A stretch of DNA of 64,000 nucleotides from an uncultured Desulfovibrio sp. (lineage in GTDB: Bacteria; Desulfobacterota; Desulfovibrionia; Desulfovibrionales; Desulfovibrionaceae): positions 116,005 through 180,004 of the forward strand of contig NZ_CASDOY010000003.1 of NCBI RefSeq assembly GCF_949282365.1, written 5' to 3'. Shown here in pieces: positions 53,622 through 62,773 of the stretch. A program made the position numbers and the translations under genes. The notes under the pieces were generated by a model, which made no database searches, was not told the DNA's origin, and was given only the letters and a program-made list of their open reading frames with translations. The stretch's first letter is position 1; every line of letters begins with the position of its first letter.

Positions 53622-55976
53622 ATGAGAGTGCTTGATCATCTTCTGCAAGCGGTTCGTGGCGCCGCTGTTTTTAACCCGGAAGTACAGGTTGCTCCCGCCT
53701 GTATTTTGTGGCCGGATCGCGATCGTCAATGGGAAGCTGTCATGCCTGCTTTGCAGGGGGCGCTGCCTGAACTCCTGATCCTTGGCGACTATGTTCCAGA
53801 GAAGCATACGGGGCCTGCCATCTGGTTACGGTGCGTCATTGCCGGCAAGATAGAAGATGTTGCGCTGCCCGCAGAGCGGACGCCGATTCTCTACCTGCCG
53901 GGCGTCAGCCGTCAGGAACTGCGTGCTGTTGAAAGTTGCCCGGAGCTTTTGAAACCGCTTGCTGAATTGCAATATCGGGGTGTCTTTTGGTCACAAGTCA
54001 ATGCAAAAGACTGGACAATTCGATCGTATCTGAAATCTGATCAGGGCGGTCTTGGTCTGGATGTCGCTCAGGATAACGATACCAGACACGCCATGCAGCT
54101 GGCGCTGTACCGACTTCTTGATGAAGAGGCTTCTCTGCTCAAGGGCAAACGTCTGGACAGAGATTACTTCAATACCCTGTTGACAGGGGGCGACCCGATT
54201 CGCGATCTCCTGCAATGGCTCGATCAGGGGGATTGTTTTCGAAACAGGCGGAGTGAGAACGAGTGGAAAGCCTTTGTTGAGATTTGCCTGTCTCAACTGG
54301 CCTTCAATCCTCAGGATGAAGGGATTCTGGCCGGAAGTATTCGCCTTGCCAACCATGAAGGGCCGTGGCGTGCTGTGTGGGAGCGTTATAGGGAGGCTCC
54401 CCGGCGATATCCCAATATTCCGGCACAAATTGAAAAATGCCGTCCCCCCAGCGATACGATGTTCTGGCATATGGAAGGCGGCTCTTTCGAAGGATGGCCT
54501 CAGTGGAATGACGAGCAGGAAAAGAGCCTTCGTCAGGATTTGATGGCCCTTGCCTGCATGCCCGCACACGAGGCAAGAGTCAGGATCAAGGAACTGGAAA
54601 AACAGCACGAAAACAGACGAACCCTGGTCTGGGCCGAACTGGGGAGCGCCCCTCTGGCGTATGCCGTGGAGTACCTGGCCTGTCTTGCGGATACAACGCA
54701 GAAAAACCTGGCCGCAGGAACAGTGGATGACCTCACAGCAGGCTATTGCAGCTACGGATGGCAGGCGGATGACAGCGTGCTCCGGTCCTTGGCGCAAGTT
54801 GAAAATTCGGCTGATATTGATGCCGTTACGACAGCGATTCGAGCCATGTATCTGCCGTGGGCGGAAGAATCGGCCCGATATCTTCAACAACTGGTGGATA
54901 ATGCCTCGTATCCTGGCGGCACCTGCGAGACGGCAAAGGCCGTAGCTTTCACTTCGGGAGACTGCGTTTTCTTTGTTGACGGGCTTCGTTTTGATGCCGG
55001 GAAACGGTTGCGCAGAGCCTTGGAGGCTGTCGGGCTGACAGTCTCCGAGGAACCCTTCTGGGCTGCCCTGCCCAGTGTAACGGCAACGGGTAAGGCGGCA
55101 GTCACCCCGGTACGGGACAGGATATGCGGAAGAGAAGGCAGTCTGGATTTTGAACCGTCAGTGGCAGATACCGCACAATCATTGAAGGGCGGCCACCCCT
55201 TGAAGAAGTTACTGGACGACGCGGGGTGGTCCATTCTGGATCGTTCTGCTGTTGGCGATGGGCAGGGGAAAGCCTGGTGCGAATGTGGCGATATCGATCA
55301 CGAAGGTCACAATCGAGGCTGGAAACTTGCAAAACATCTTGATGCCCTGATTGCCGAGATTGCAGCGCGAATTCGGGAGCTTGTGACAGCAGGCTGGAAG
55401 CGTGTTCGCGTTGTGACGGATCATGGCTGGTTGCTGGTTCCCGGCGGCCTGCCAAAAACTGATCTCCCTGGAGCTCTGACAGATAACAGATGGGGCCGGT
55501 GTGCCGCCTTGAAAACAGGGGCCATATCCGAAGAGCGACTATTTCCATGGTACTGGAATTCCAGCCAGTATTTTGCCCTTGCTGACGGGGTAAGCTGCTT
55601 TAGAAAGGGGGAGGAGTACACCCACGGCGGACTAAGTCTGCAAGAGTGTCTGACCCTGCATTTGACGGTAACGCCGAGTGAAGCCGTTCACGCTGCCGCA
55701 GCTATCGAGTTGACCGACGTCGCATGGAAAGGGCTGCGCTGCACCGTTGCCGTAGATGGCAACCATGCAGGTCTGTCGCTTGATATTCGCAGCCAGGCCG
55801 GTAATGCCCTGTCCAGTGTAGTCGTCAGCAGCAAGCTTCTTAAGGAAAATGGCACTGCCTCTGTTGTCGTCGAGGATGAGGAGCTGGAAGGGCAGGAGGC
55901 AACCGTGGTCTTGATTGATTCCCAGGGCATGCTGCTTGCGCAATATCCCACTGTGATTGGTGGAGGTGACCGATGA
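53622..55976 (+). CDS. pglZ: BREX alkaline-phosphatase-fold protein PglZ (type B)
   Basis: A 784-residue BREX component with the PglZ alkaline-phosphatase-like domain. The probable metal site residues are in CVFFVDGLRFDAGKRL, CGDIDHEGHN and VVTDHGWLLVPGG. The overall sequence and length fit the type B PglZ of type I BREX. Its enzymatic activity (phosphodiesterase or metal-dependent nuclease) is debated. The ATG at 53622 is preceded by 83 nt of AT-rich spacer without a good ribosome binding site, the only sizeable gap inside the second half of the operon, so an extra promoter may lie there. It overlaps brxL by 4 nt. Confidence 0.9.
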   Translation: MRVLDHLLQAVRGAAVFNPEVQVAPACILWPDRDRQWEAVMPALQGALPELLILGDYVPEKHTGPAIWLRCVIAGKIEDVALPAERTPILYLPGVSRQELRAVESCPELLKPLAELQYRGVFWSQVNAKDWTIRSYLKSDQGGLGLDVAQDNDTRHAMQLALYRLLDEEASLLKGKRLDRDYFNTLLTGGDPIRDLLQWLDQGDCFRNRRSENEWKAFVEICLSQLAFNPQDEGILAGSIRLANHEGPWRAVWERYREAPRRYPNIPAQIEKCRPPSDTMFWHMEGGSFEGWPQWNDEQEKSLRQDLMALACMPAHEARVRIKELEKQHENRRTLVWAELGSAPLAYAVEYLACLADTTQKNLAAGTVDDLTAGYCSYGWQADDSVLRSLAQVENSADIDAVTTAIRAMYLPWAEESARYLQQLVDNASYPGGTCETAKAVAFTSGDCVFFVDGLRFDAGKRLRRALEAVGLTVSEEPFWAALPSVTATGKAAVTPVRDRICGREGSLDFEPSVADTAQSLKGGHPLKKLLDDAGWSILDRSAVGDGQGKAWCECGDIDHEGHNRGWKLAKHLDALIAEIAARIRELVTAGWKRVRVVTDHGWLLVPGGLPKTDLPGALTDNRWGRCAALKTGAISEERLFPWYWNSSQYFALADGVSCFRKGEEYTHGGLSLQECLTLHLTVTPSEAVHAAAAIELTDVAWKGLRCTVAVDGNHAGLSLDIRSQAGNALSSVVVSSKLLKENGTASVVVEDEELEGQEATVVLIDSQGMLLAQYPTVIGGGDR

Positions 55977-58018
55977 TTGACATGGATCAGATCGACAAAA
56001 AAGCAGCCGCCGTGCTTGAGGGGTATCTGGTTCGAAAGGATCTCGTCCGCACATTCAGTCGTCAGTTCCCTGTGCCGACCTATGTGGTCGAGTTCCTGCT
56101 TGGCCGCTACTGCGCCAGTACCGAGCATGATGAGATAGATGAAGGTATCGAAATTGTTCAGCGTCAGCTTTCTTCACGCACGATCAAAGCCGGAGAAGAG
56201 GAACTTTTCAAGGCTCGGGCCAGAGAGCAAGGCGAAGTCAAAATCATCGATCTCATCACTGCTCGCTTGGATGCCAGGACCGACTCCTACCTTGCAACGT
56301 TGCCCGGCCTGCGTCTGACAGATGTCCGTATCAGACCGGAATTAGTGAAAAAACATGAACGTATGCTGACAGGAGGCTTTTACGCAGAAATCAGTCTGAA
56401 TTATGATGCCGCTATCGCTCAGGAAAGCAAGGGAAGGCCTTTTGGTATTGCCACTCTCCGGGAAATCCAGCTCTCCAGGCGTGATGTGCTTGATATCCTG
56501 GCCGAGGCCCGCAAATCCTTCTCAACCGACGAATGGAAAGACCTACTGCTTCGTTCTATAGGGATGGAGCCGGACAGATTATCCCTGCGGCAACGCGATG
56601 CCTTGATGCTGCGCATGGTTCCCTTTGTCGAGCGCAACTACAACCTTGTGGAGCTTGGTCCCAGAGGCACAGGCAAGAGCCACCTCTTCCAACAGGTTTC
56701 TCCGTATGCGCACCTGATCTCTGGAGGTAAGGCCACGGTCGCCCGAATGTTTGTCAATAACGCAAATGGCCAGCGAGGGCTGGTCTGCCAATATGATGTG
56801 ATCTGCTTTGACGAGGTATCCGGCATCTCTTTTGACCAGAAAGACGGCGTGAACATCATGAAAGGCTATATGGAATCGGGAGAGTTCAGCCGAGGCAAGG
56901 AGAGCATTCGGGCCGATGGCAGTATCGTCATGGTTGGCAACTTTGATGTGGATGTTGAACATCAGCAGCGCCTGGGGCACCTGTTTGGCCCCATGCCCCC
57001 TGAAATGAAAGACGACACAGCGTTCATGGATAGAATCCATGCCTTTTTACCTGGTTGGGATGTCCCCAAAATCAGTAAAGAGCTACTAACAAACCATTTC
57101 GGTCTGGTGAGTGATTTCTTGTCCGAATGCTGGAGTCAGCTGCGTCAGCAAAGCAGAGTGGCCATACTGCAAAACCGTGTTTTCTTCGGCGGAGCTCTGT
57201 CCGGACGTGATACCAATGCCGTCAACAAAACCGTAAGCGGATTACTTAAGCTCCTGTATCCCGGAGATGGCGAAATCCCCGATGAAGATATTGAGTGGGC
57301 CGTACATATTGCCATGGAAGCAAGACGTCGCGTCAAGGAGCAGCAGAAACGTATCGGGGCTGTGGAGTTTCGCAACACCCATTTCAGCTATGTAATGGGT
57401 ACTGATGGCGTGGAAAAATTTGTCTCGACACCAGAGCTGCAAAGCGAAAGCAGCATTGGGAATGATCCCCTTGAGCCAGGTCAGGTATGGACTATTTCTC
57501 CGGGCTGTGGTGAAGATTATCCGGGCCTTTACCGTATCGAAATCAACGAAGGACCAGGCTCCGGCGTTAAAATCCTTAATAAACCTGTCCCTCCCGCTTT
57601 CAAAGAAAGCATGGGCTATGCTGAGCAAAACCTTTATGCCCGTGCAATGCAACTGGTCGGGGATAAGGAACCGCGTCACCATGAATTTTCCGTCCAGCTC
57701 CGCTCCTTTGACGCATCAAAGTCCGGTGCAGGCCTCGGCATGGCGTCTCTTATTGCGCTCTGTACAGCCCTTTTGAAAAAGAGCGTACGCGGTAAACTTA
57801 TCATTGTAGGTGAGATTAATTTAGGAGGCTCTATCGAACCTGTTCACAATCCAGTCACCATTGCAGAAATGGCGGTAGAAAAAGGAGCCTCAGCTCTTTT
57901 AATGCCGGTTTCCTGCCGTCGGCAACTGTTGGATCTGTCTGATGATATGGCGACAAAAATTGCTGTTCAGTTTTATTCCGATGCCAGAGATGCTCTCATA
58001 AAATCTCTGGTGGAGTAA
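55973..58018 (+). CDS. brxL: BREX Lon-like AAA+ protein BrxL
   Basis: A 681-residue protein, last gene of the BREX operon. An N-terminal DNA-binding region precedes the AAA+ domain with Walker A GPRGTGKS (229-236), Walker B VICFDEVSGI (about 275) and the VMVGNFDVD segment. A Lon-protease-like domain occupies the C terminus (from about residue 560: FSVQLRSFDASKSGAG and IIVGEINLGGSIEPVHN). The Lys expected for the Lon Ser-Lys dyad is Val in a gap-free comparison of that block, so peptidase activity is doubtful. BrxL forms DNA-binding hexamers in studied systems. GGAGGTGACCG is its ribosome binding site. Confidence 0.93.
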   Translation: MIDMDQIDKKAAAVLEGYLVRKDLVRTFSRQFPVPTYVVEFLLGRYCASTEHDEIDEGIEIVQRQLSSRTIKAGEEELFKARAREQGEVKIIDLITARLDARTDSYLATLPGLRLTDVRIRPELVKKHERMLTGGFYAEISLNYDAAIAQESKGRPFGIATLREIQLSRRDVLDILAEARKSFSTDEWKDLLLRSIGMEPDRLSLRQRDALMLRMVPFVERNYNLVELGPRGTGKSHLFQQVSPYAHLISGGKATVARMFVNNANGQRGLVCQYDVICFDEVSGISFDQKDGVNIMKGYMESGEFSRGKESIRADGSIVMVGNFDVDVEHQQRLGHLFGPMPPEMKDDTAFMDRIHAFLPGWDVPKISKELLTNHFGLVSDFLSECWSQLRQQSRVAILQNRVFFGGALSGRDTNAVNKTVSGLLKLLYPGDGEIPDEDIEWAVHIAMEARRRVKEQQKRIGAVEFRNTHFSYVMGTDGVEKFVSTPELQSESSIGNDPLEPGQVWTISPGCGEDYPGLYRIEINEGPGSGVKILNKPVPPAFKESMGYAEQNLYARAMQLVGDKEPRHHEFSVQLRSFDASKSGAGLGMASLIALCTALLKKSVRGKLIIVGEINLGGSIEPVHNPVTIAEMAVEKGASALLMPVSCRRQLLDLSDDMATKIAVQFYSDARDALIKSLVE

Positions 58019-58047
58019 CATGGTTGACGTGTACGAGACATGAGCAA

Positions 58048-58146
58048 TCAGAATGGGAGCCTGCTTTCATCAAACCTGACACTAGCAGACTTGAGGCGGG
58101 AAAATTCCGTCCTGATGGTTTTGATCTGATCCGGGGTAATGCTCAT
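58048..58146 (-). pseudogene. Truncated 32-codon gene stub at the BREX boundary
   Basis: Reads MSITPDQIKTIRTEFSRLKS and ends at codon 33 after SRLPF. It has a strong AGGAGG ribosome binding site 8 nt before the ATG at 58146, downstream of the relaxase gene on the same strand. The good start signal and sudden end next to the brxL terminus suggest the 5' end of a mobile-element gene cut off by insertion of the BREX block. A genuine small protein is the alternative. Confidence 0.55.
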
Positions 58147-58195
58147 GCTGATGTCCTCCTGTGTCTTTTGCCTTTCCGGTCGAGCGGGACGGTCG

Positions 58196-58225
58196 CCCAC
58201 GCTTCACGAAGTGAAGCATAGTGGG
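58196..58225. repeat. Hairpin downstream of the relaxase gene
   Basis: Stem CCCAC plus GCTTCAC paired with GTGAAGC and GTGGG around a GAA loop, with ATA unpaired on one side. It lies between the relaxase stop codon and the truncated stub, without a clear T-tract. It may stabilise the message or act as a weak terminator. Confidence 0.6.
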
Positions 58226-58265
58226 CTATATCTTCGGCCTGTGCGAAGATTTCCCGGCAGACACC

Positions 58266-59417
58266 TTACTGCATTCGTAAGCTGCCCTGTCTGTCCTGCT
58301 CGGCAATCGCTGCGCATTGCCTTTCCTCCTCCTGCCGCTGCTGTTCCGCTGTCTGCTGTTCCCGAAGGAAGGCCGTCAGGCGTTGCCGGATTTCCGGCTC
58401 CCGGACAAATTCCCGGTAGGTTTCCAGCTCCTGGCCCATGCGTGTCTGTCGGCTTTCCATATCCGCCTTTTCCTGATCGCGGGCCTTGCAGAGAGCTTCA
58501 AGCTGTGTCAGCTGTTTTTTCAGAACAGCCGTTTCGCGTTGCAGCTCATTCTTCTGGCGTGCGATGAGATGCTTTGCGGACAAGGCTTTGCGCAGTCGGC
58601 TGATCGTCTGTACCGACATTTTCAGCACGCGTCTGTAATTGAAAAGGGACGCCTCCGGGAGTGGTTCTTCCTCCCGCAGCAGACTTTCCGCCTCCTCGGC
58701 CTGTCGCTCATAGTCGGCAACGCGTTGTTTCAATTCCGCCTCCCGCTGTCCCAGTCTGCCGATGGTGCGGAGCGCATCCCGGACAAGCAGCAGTCCTTCC
58801 CGGGCAAGGCGATTGTTTTCTTCCTGCTGCTGTTTGTATTCGCGGGTATCCAGATGCTTTCTGGCTGCGCCGGGCTTCTGTTCCACGCCGCGCTGAATGG
58901 TAAAGCCGCAGCGTTGCAGATGGAGAGGCAGATCGCTTTGCAATTTTTTCAGACTTTGCCGCGTATAAATCTTGTTGGCATTCAGGCGTCCTTCCCGTGT
59001 CACGGGCACATGAAGAAAGTGCATGTGCGGCGTTTTTTCATCCATGTGCACCATCGCGGAAATGACATTTTCCGCTCCCACAAAATCCATGAGAAAGGCC
59101 TTGCTTTCCTCAAAGAAGCGTCTGGTTTCTTCTGGAGAAAGATTTTTGAAAAAAGCGCTGTCAGAGGTGACGATAAGCCCGCACATATGCACGGCATCCT
59201 TTCTGACAGCCTTGCTCAGCTGCAAATCGTCAATGCGCCGCTGAATGGCCTGCGCGTAATTTGTCGCGGCCTTGTCGTGCAGTTCGTAATTGTCGCAGCT
59301 GCGCTGATAGTCGATATCCGGGTTGGAATGACTCTCGCGTTCCCGGCGATTGTGACTCTGAATGCCTCTGACGGCCTCTTTTTTGAACTTGTCCATATGC
59401 AGGACGAGAGAAGACAT
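58266..59417 (-). CDS. MobV-type relaxase (Mob/Pre family)
   Basis: A 383-residue plasmid-mobilisation/recombination protein that nicks DNA at oriT. The metal-binding motif III is HMDEKTPHMH (His124, Asp126, His131, His133); the N-terminal motif I region (SLVLHMDKFKKEAVRGIQSH) and the NPDIDYQRS segment are typical. Residues from about 210 form a long coiled coil rich in Glu, Gln and Arg. MobV proteins serve small plasmids and integrative mobilisable elements that use another element's conjugation machinery; no type IV secretion gene is visible here. It ends 245 nt before brxL, on the opposite strand. Confidence 0.9.
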   Translation of the reverse strand: MSSLVLHMDKFKKEAVRGIQSHNRRERESHSNPDIDYQRSCDNYELHDKAATNYAQAIQRRIDDLQLSKAVRKDAVHMCGLIVTSDSAFFKNLSPEETRRFFEESKAFLMDFVGAENVISAMVHMDEKTPHMHFLHVPVTREGRLNANKIYTRQSLKKLQSDLPLHLQRCGFTIQRGVEQKPGAARKHLDTREYKQQQEENNRLAREGLLLVRDALRTIGRLGQREAELKQRVADYERQAEEAESLLREEEPLPEASLFNYRRVLKMSVQTISRLRKALSAKHLIARQKNELQRETAVLKKQLTQLEALCKARDQEKADMESRQTRMGQELETYREFVREPEIRQRLTAFLREQQTAEQQRQEEERQCAAIAEQDRQGSLRMQ

Positions 59418-59552
59418 GGTCGGACTTCCTTGTATCTCTGATCCGCACAGGTTTCAGGCGGCTGCAAAGCGGTACACTTTTGCCGTTGTCGCGGTACAGC
59501 CGGAGAAGACATCGGCGGACAATACTGGACATATCTGGACGCTTGTTCGGGA

Positions 59553-59598
59553 GGTGTACCGCTGTACCGCCCCTTAGAGACTGGTACAGCGGTACACC
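59553..59598. promoter_or_regulatory. 16-bp perfect inverted repeat upstream of the relaxase (possible oriT or operator)
   Basis: GGTGTACCGCTGTACC (59553-59568) and GGTACAGCGGTACACC (59583-59598) are exact complements with a 14-nt loop. Two further GCGGTACA copies lie nearby (about 59470-59477 and 59491-59498). The array fills the short gap between the replication gene and the relaxase, where MobV elements usually carry oriT. It might instead be a repressor site or a terminator for the replication gene. Confidence 0.65.
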
Positions 59599-59612
59599 TG
59601 CACGCAGACAGG

Positions 59613-61394
59613 TCAATTTTTCCCTTCCAGCTTCTTTTTCAGACGCTGGACAGCAGCCTTGGACTTTCCCATTTCCTCGGCGCAGTCGCGGATGCTGTAG
59701 CCCTCAGCCAGCAGGCGTTTCAGCTCGGCCAGTTCCACGTCCTCAAGCTCTCTGATGCGCCAGTGCAGCGCGTTGCCTTCGGTGATCAAATTGGCCTCAA
59801 AGGGGCGGGCGTCATCGCCCACAATCCCCCGTGCCTTGGTCAGATGGACTTCAAAGCGTGCGCCTTCGGCCATGCTGTACTCTCTGGGCCTGCGCAGACT
59901 GATGACCGTATCCATGATATCTTCTCTGGCGCTGGTGCCGCGCTGATCGCCGGATTTTCCGGCATGATGGATAAGCAGGACAGCCATGCCCCGGCGACGC
60001 AGTTCCAGCAGCCATGCCTGCATGGTCTGCCATGACTGGGCTTCGTTTTCCTTGCCGGTACGGCACAAGGTGGCAATATTATCCAGCACGACCATATCCA
60101 CGCCTTTCAGGAATGGTTCCAGCATGATCTGCCCCTGCGCGGTGGAGAGATCCGGCATGGGACAGGGCTGCAAGTCCGGTGTGATAAGCGCCATATTTTT
60201 CAGCGTATGCGGCGGGACGGACATGCCGCTGACAAGTGCGGCAAGGCGATGCTGCATGGCTGTGGCGGGCATTTCTCCGTCCACATACAGCGTCCGTTTG
60301 GGCATGGGCGCGCGCCAGTTGAACACGGCTCCGCCGGAAGCCACCGCAACGGCGATGCTCAACGCGGCGAATGTCTTGCCTATGCCGCGCGGGGCGTACA
60401 GGATGCCTATGCCCTGTACCGGAAGAACGGGCGATAAAAGATACCCCCGTTCAGGTATGGACATGGAAAGAAATTCGCCCATGTCCAGAGCGATAAGACC
60501 TTGCTGTTTGATCAGCGCCGTTTCCAGTTGCGAGCGGACGGCCTCAATGCCTTCTATCTGGTGAAGGTCATTAAAATCCGTACCGTTATCGTCGGTGAAG
60601 TGGGGAAACAGAAGTTGAGCGTTTGCAAGTCCGGCTGCCTCCTCCCCCTTCCTGAGTCCGGCTTCGTCATTATCGCCGCAAATGATGATTGTCTTGTCCG
60701 GCAATCGTTCTTTCACCGTCTTGGCCACTCTCGCGAGATTGTTTGCGGAAAAGGCCACATAAACCGTCCAGCCTGTGGCAAGATGGATACTTGTGCCTGT
60801 GGCAAAACCCTCACAAACGGCAACGGGCTTTTCCGGCTGCCCCTGAATGATGAATTGTCCTCCAGATACCTTGCCGCCCACGAGAAAACGCTTTGTTCCA
60901 TCAGGATAGATGCGTTGCAGACTTTGCAGATTGTTTGCGGCATCCATAACAGGAATAAGCAGAGAGCCATCCCGTGCCTGCCGTATGCCTTCCAAAGCCG
61001 GAATGCCCTTGCGGTGCAGATAGGGATGGTTGGCGTCGCACATTCGTGCCGAGTTCCATTCCTGTCTGGCCAGTTGAGCTGCTTCAGCATGGCGTTCGGC
61101 ATATTCCGCTTCGCGTTGCCGCTGTATGGAGTGTTGACGTTCCCGCCATGCGGAAAGTTCAGACACGGAAAGCGTTTGCTTTTCTTCTGTGCAGAACGTG
61201 CCCTGTTCACCATTTTCCCAGTTGCACCACCAAAGTGTCGCAGGGACATCGACATGCGCGATATATGCACCGTTTTGTTTGTGCGGTTTGGTCTGGGTGG
61301 GACAACGATGCAGTTTCCCGTCCGCTTCGATGTCAGACGGAATCAAGCCCTTGTCGGTCAGGATGTCCCGAAAATTTTGCAGGGGATTACTCAT
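59613..61394 (-). CDS. Toprim primase/RepA-like helicase replication protein
   Basis: A 593-residue replication protein of the type found on phage satellites and integrative elements. The N-terminal third carries a primase-associated region (LWWCNWENGEQGTF) and a Toprim domain (VAVCEGFATG and IIICGDNDEAGLRKG). Residues about 315-540 are a RecA-like RepA/AAA_25 helicase with Walker A APRGIGKTF, Walker B VDMVVLDNIATL and VLLIHHAGKSGDQRGTS. A C-terminal helix-turn-helix-like segment (YSIRDCAEEMGKSKAAVQRL) ends the protein. The ATG at 61394 overlaps the end of the AlpA-like gene by 8 nt, indicating co-transcription. Confidence 0.88.
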   Translation of the reverse strand: MSNPLQNFRDILTDKGLIPSDIEADGKLHRCPTQTKPHKQNGAYIAHVDVPATLWWCNWENGEQGTFCTEEKQTLSVSELSAWRERQHSIQRQREAEYAERHAEAAQLARQEWNSARMCDANHPYLHRKGIPALEGIRQARDGSLLIPVMDAANNLQSLQRIYPDGTKRFLVGGKVSGGQFIIQGQPEKPVAVCEGFATGTSIHLATGWTVYVAFSANNLARVAKTVKERLPDKTIIICGDNDEAGLRKGEEAAGLANAQLLFPHFTDDNGTDFNDLHQIEGIEAVRSQLETALIKQQGLIALDMGEFLSMSIPERGYLLSPVLPVQGIGILYAPRGIGKTFAALSIAVAVASGGAVFNWRAPMPKRTLYVDGEMPATAMQHRLAALVSGMSVPPHTLKNMALITPDLQPCPMPDLSTAQGQIMLEPFLKGVDMVVLDNIATLCRTGKENEAQSWQTMQAWLLELRRRGMAVLLIHHAGKSGDQRGTSAREDIMDTVISLRRPREYSMAEGARFEVHLTKARGIVGDDARPFEANLITEGNALHWRIRELEDVELAELKRLLAEGYSIRDCAEEMGKSKAAVQRLKKKLEGKN

Positions 61395-61605
61395 GCTTTT
61401 CCCCCTGCCTGCCAAGACTTTCGATGAACGCGGCAATGTCCTCTGCTCTCCAAACCGTGGTTCTGGGGCCGAGTTTCACGGGTTTGGGATAACGCCCTGT
61501 ACGACATCCCTCCCACCATGCGCTCTTGCTTATGGGAATCATGCTGAGAACCTGAGGCAGACGCAGAAGGCCGTGGACGGGAATGGGTGCTTGATGCTGT
61601 TTCAT
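61387..61605 (-). CDS. AlpA-family transcriptional regulator / excisionase-like
   Basis: A 72-residue MerR-like winged-helix protein of the AlpA type: LLRLPQVLSMIPISKSAWW, GRYPKPVKLGPRTTVWRAED and IAAFIESL. Such proteins activate the integrase or act as recombination directionality factors in P4-like satellites. The ATG at 61605 has AGGAG 7 nt upstream. It begins just inside a repeat-rich 124-nt control region and overlaps the replication gene. Confidence 0.88.
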   Translation of the reverse strand: MKQHQAPIPVHGLLRLPQVLSMIPISKSAWWEGCRTGRYPKPVKLGPRTTVWRAEDIAAFIESLGRQGEKHE

Positions 61606-61660
61606 AAAAAAATCTCCTGAATCTGGTTGGACTTCAGGAGAATCTGGCACACGTCAAACT

Positions 61661-61718
61661 ATTCCCGTGAGGGAATCGGACGGGAAAATAACGGGAAAAT
61701 CTAAAAAAGACGGGAAAA
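61661..61718. repeat. ACGGGAAAA repeats and palindrome upstream of the AlpA-like gene
   Basis: Three direct copies of ACGGGAAAA at 61680-61688, 61691-61699 and 61710-61718, preceded by the palindrome ATTCCC-GTGA-GGGAAT (61661-61676). Within a short control region before the AlpA/replication operon this looks like regulator sites or origin iterons. Confidence 0.65.
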
Positions 61719-61729
61719 CAGCAGGCTGG

Positions 61730-62674
61730 TCACGCCTTGATTATGGCGTATGTCTCCGCTTCCTTGAGGAGCATATCCATCAAATTGCGATAGGATTTGT
61801 CGTCCCTGTACTCTTTGCCCGCAAGCAAGCGTCCCACATGCGTCTTTCTGCCCTGCGGAGTTTTGTGACTGGTCTCGGATTTTTGAGGACCACACCAATA
61901 CAGGAGAACATAAGCGATGACCGAAAGAGGATACTTTTCTTTCATGGCGTCACGGACGGCGGCGTCCGGCCTTCCTTCCCAGAATGCCCCGGGAATACGG
62001 AAAACAAGTTTTTCATCCTGCGGTGACCTTTCACACAGGGGAACTGCCGCCGCTTTGTCGGAAACGGACGATTCCGGCGGAGCTGCCCGTAAAAGGGATT
62101 CCACAAGGGCGCGGGTGATGCCTTTCACTTCCTGGCGTAAGGGATAATAACGGAGATATCTGATAGCAATGTCCCTATCCACCATTATGGTATCGGTAAA
62201 GATATGCGCGATGAAGTGATAACTTGAGGCGGGAATGGAGAATATCGGCGCGAAGATGTCTTCTGTGCTCAGTGTTTTCAAACTGCTGAACAGAAATTCT
62301 CGTTCCTCGGGAAAGACAGACACCGTATCTTCAAAGGATTCTTCAAGAATGACATCCAACCCACATTGTAGGGAGGTAACAGGAACAAGCGTTGATATCT
62401 TTCTGAAAAATTCCATCACGTCAAAGCCGAGCAGGTACGTCTGAATGCCTGTATCCGGTTCTGGAGCTGAAGGAAATTCCGGTATCTGCGTTCCATATGC
62501 GGCGTGACTGCCAGCAATAAATGCCTGCCAGCAGGATTCATACGTTGTGCGCCATAATTCCAGAGGCTGAACGGTGTCAGGCCAGAGCGCCTGAACAAGC
62601 ATTTCACCTTCTCTGACTGTCAGGCCATACGCCTGCCGCACTCTGCCTATGGTTATGTTCTGTCGGTCTGTCAT
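61730..62674 (-). CDS. Hypothetical protein of the mobile element (314 aa)
   Basis: Not recognised. The N-terminal 70 residues (ITIGRVRQAYGLTVREGEML and a WPDT/LWRTTYESCW segment) look like a small helical, possibly DNA-binding, region. The rest is mixed alpha/beta without motif. An in-frame ATG at 62740 has GGAAGG a few nt upstream and could be the true start, which would add 22 residues; the start at 62674 gives the more protein-like beginning. It lies between the integrase group and the AlpA-type regulator, so a role in element maintenance is possible. Confidence 0.6.
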   Translation of the reverse strand: MTDRQNITIGRVRQAYGLTVREGEMLVQALWPDTVQPLELWRTTYESCWQAFIAGSHAAYGTQIPEFPSAPEPDTGIQTYLLGFDVMEFFRKISTLVPVTSLQCGLDVILEESFEDTVSVFPEEREFLFSSLKTLSTEDIFAPIFSIPASSYHFIAHIFTDTIMVDRDIAIRYLRYYPLRQEVKGITRALVESLLRAAPPESSVSDKAAAVPLCERSPQDEKLVFRIPGAFWEGRPDAAVRDAMKEKYPLSVIAYVLLYWCGPQKSETSHKTPQGRKTHVGRLLAGKEYRDDKSYRNLMDMLLKEAETYAIIKA

Positions 62675-62773
62675 GGAGGAAAGGATACCCTGTCGCCCAA
62701 AAATGGACAATAAAAAGCAGCGGCAGGGATAGTCATGCACCTTCCGTGCCGCTGTTTTCCTGTAAAACCTGTT

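Noticed and set aside
59418..59612. CRISPR-like repeats around the GGTACA motifs
   Set aside because: The motifs are short, partly inverted and irregularly spaced with no regular spacers; no CRISPR array was seen anywhere in the window.
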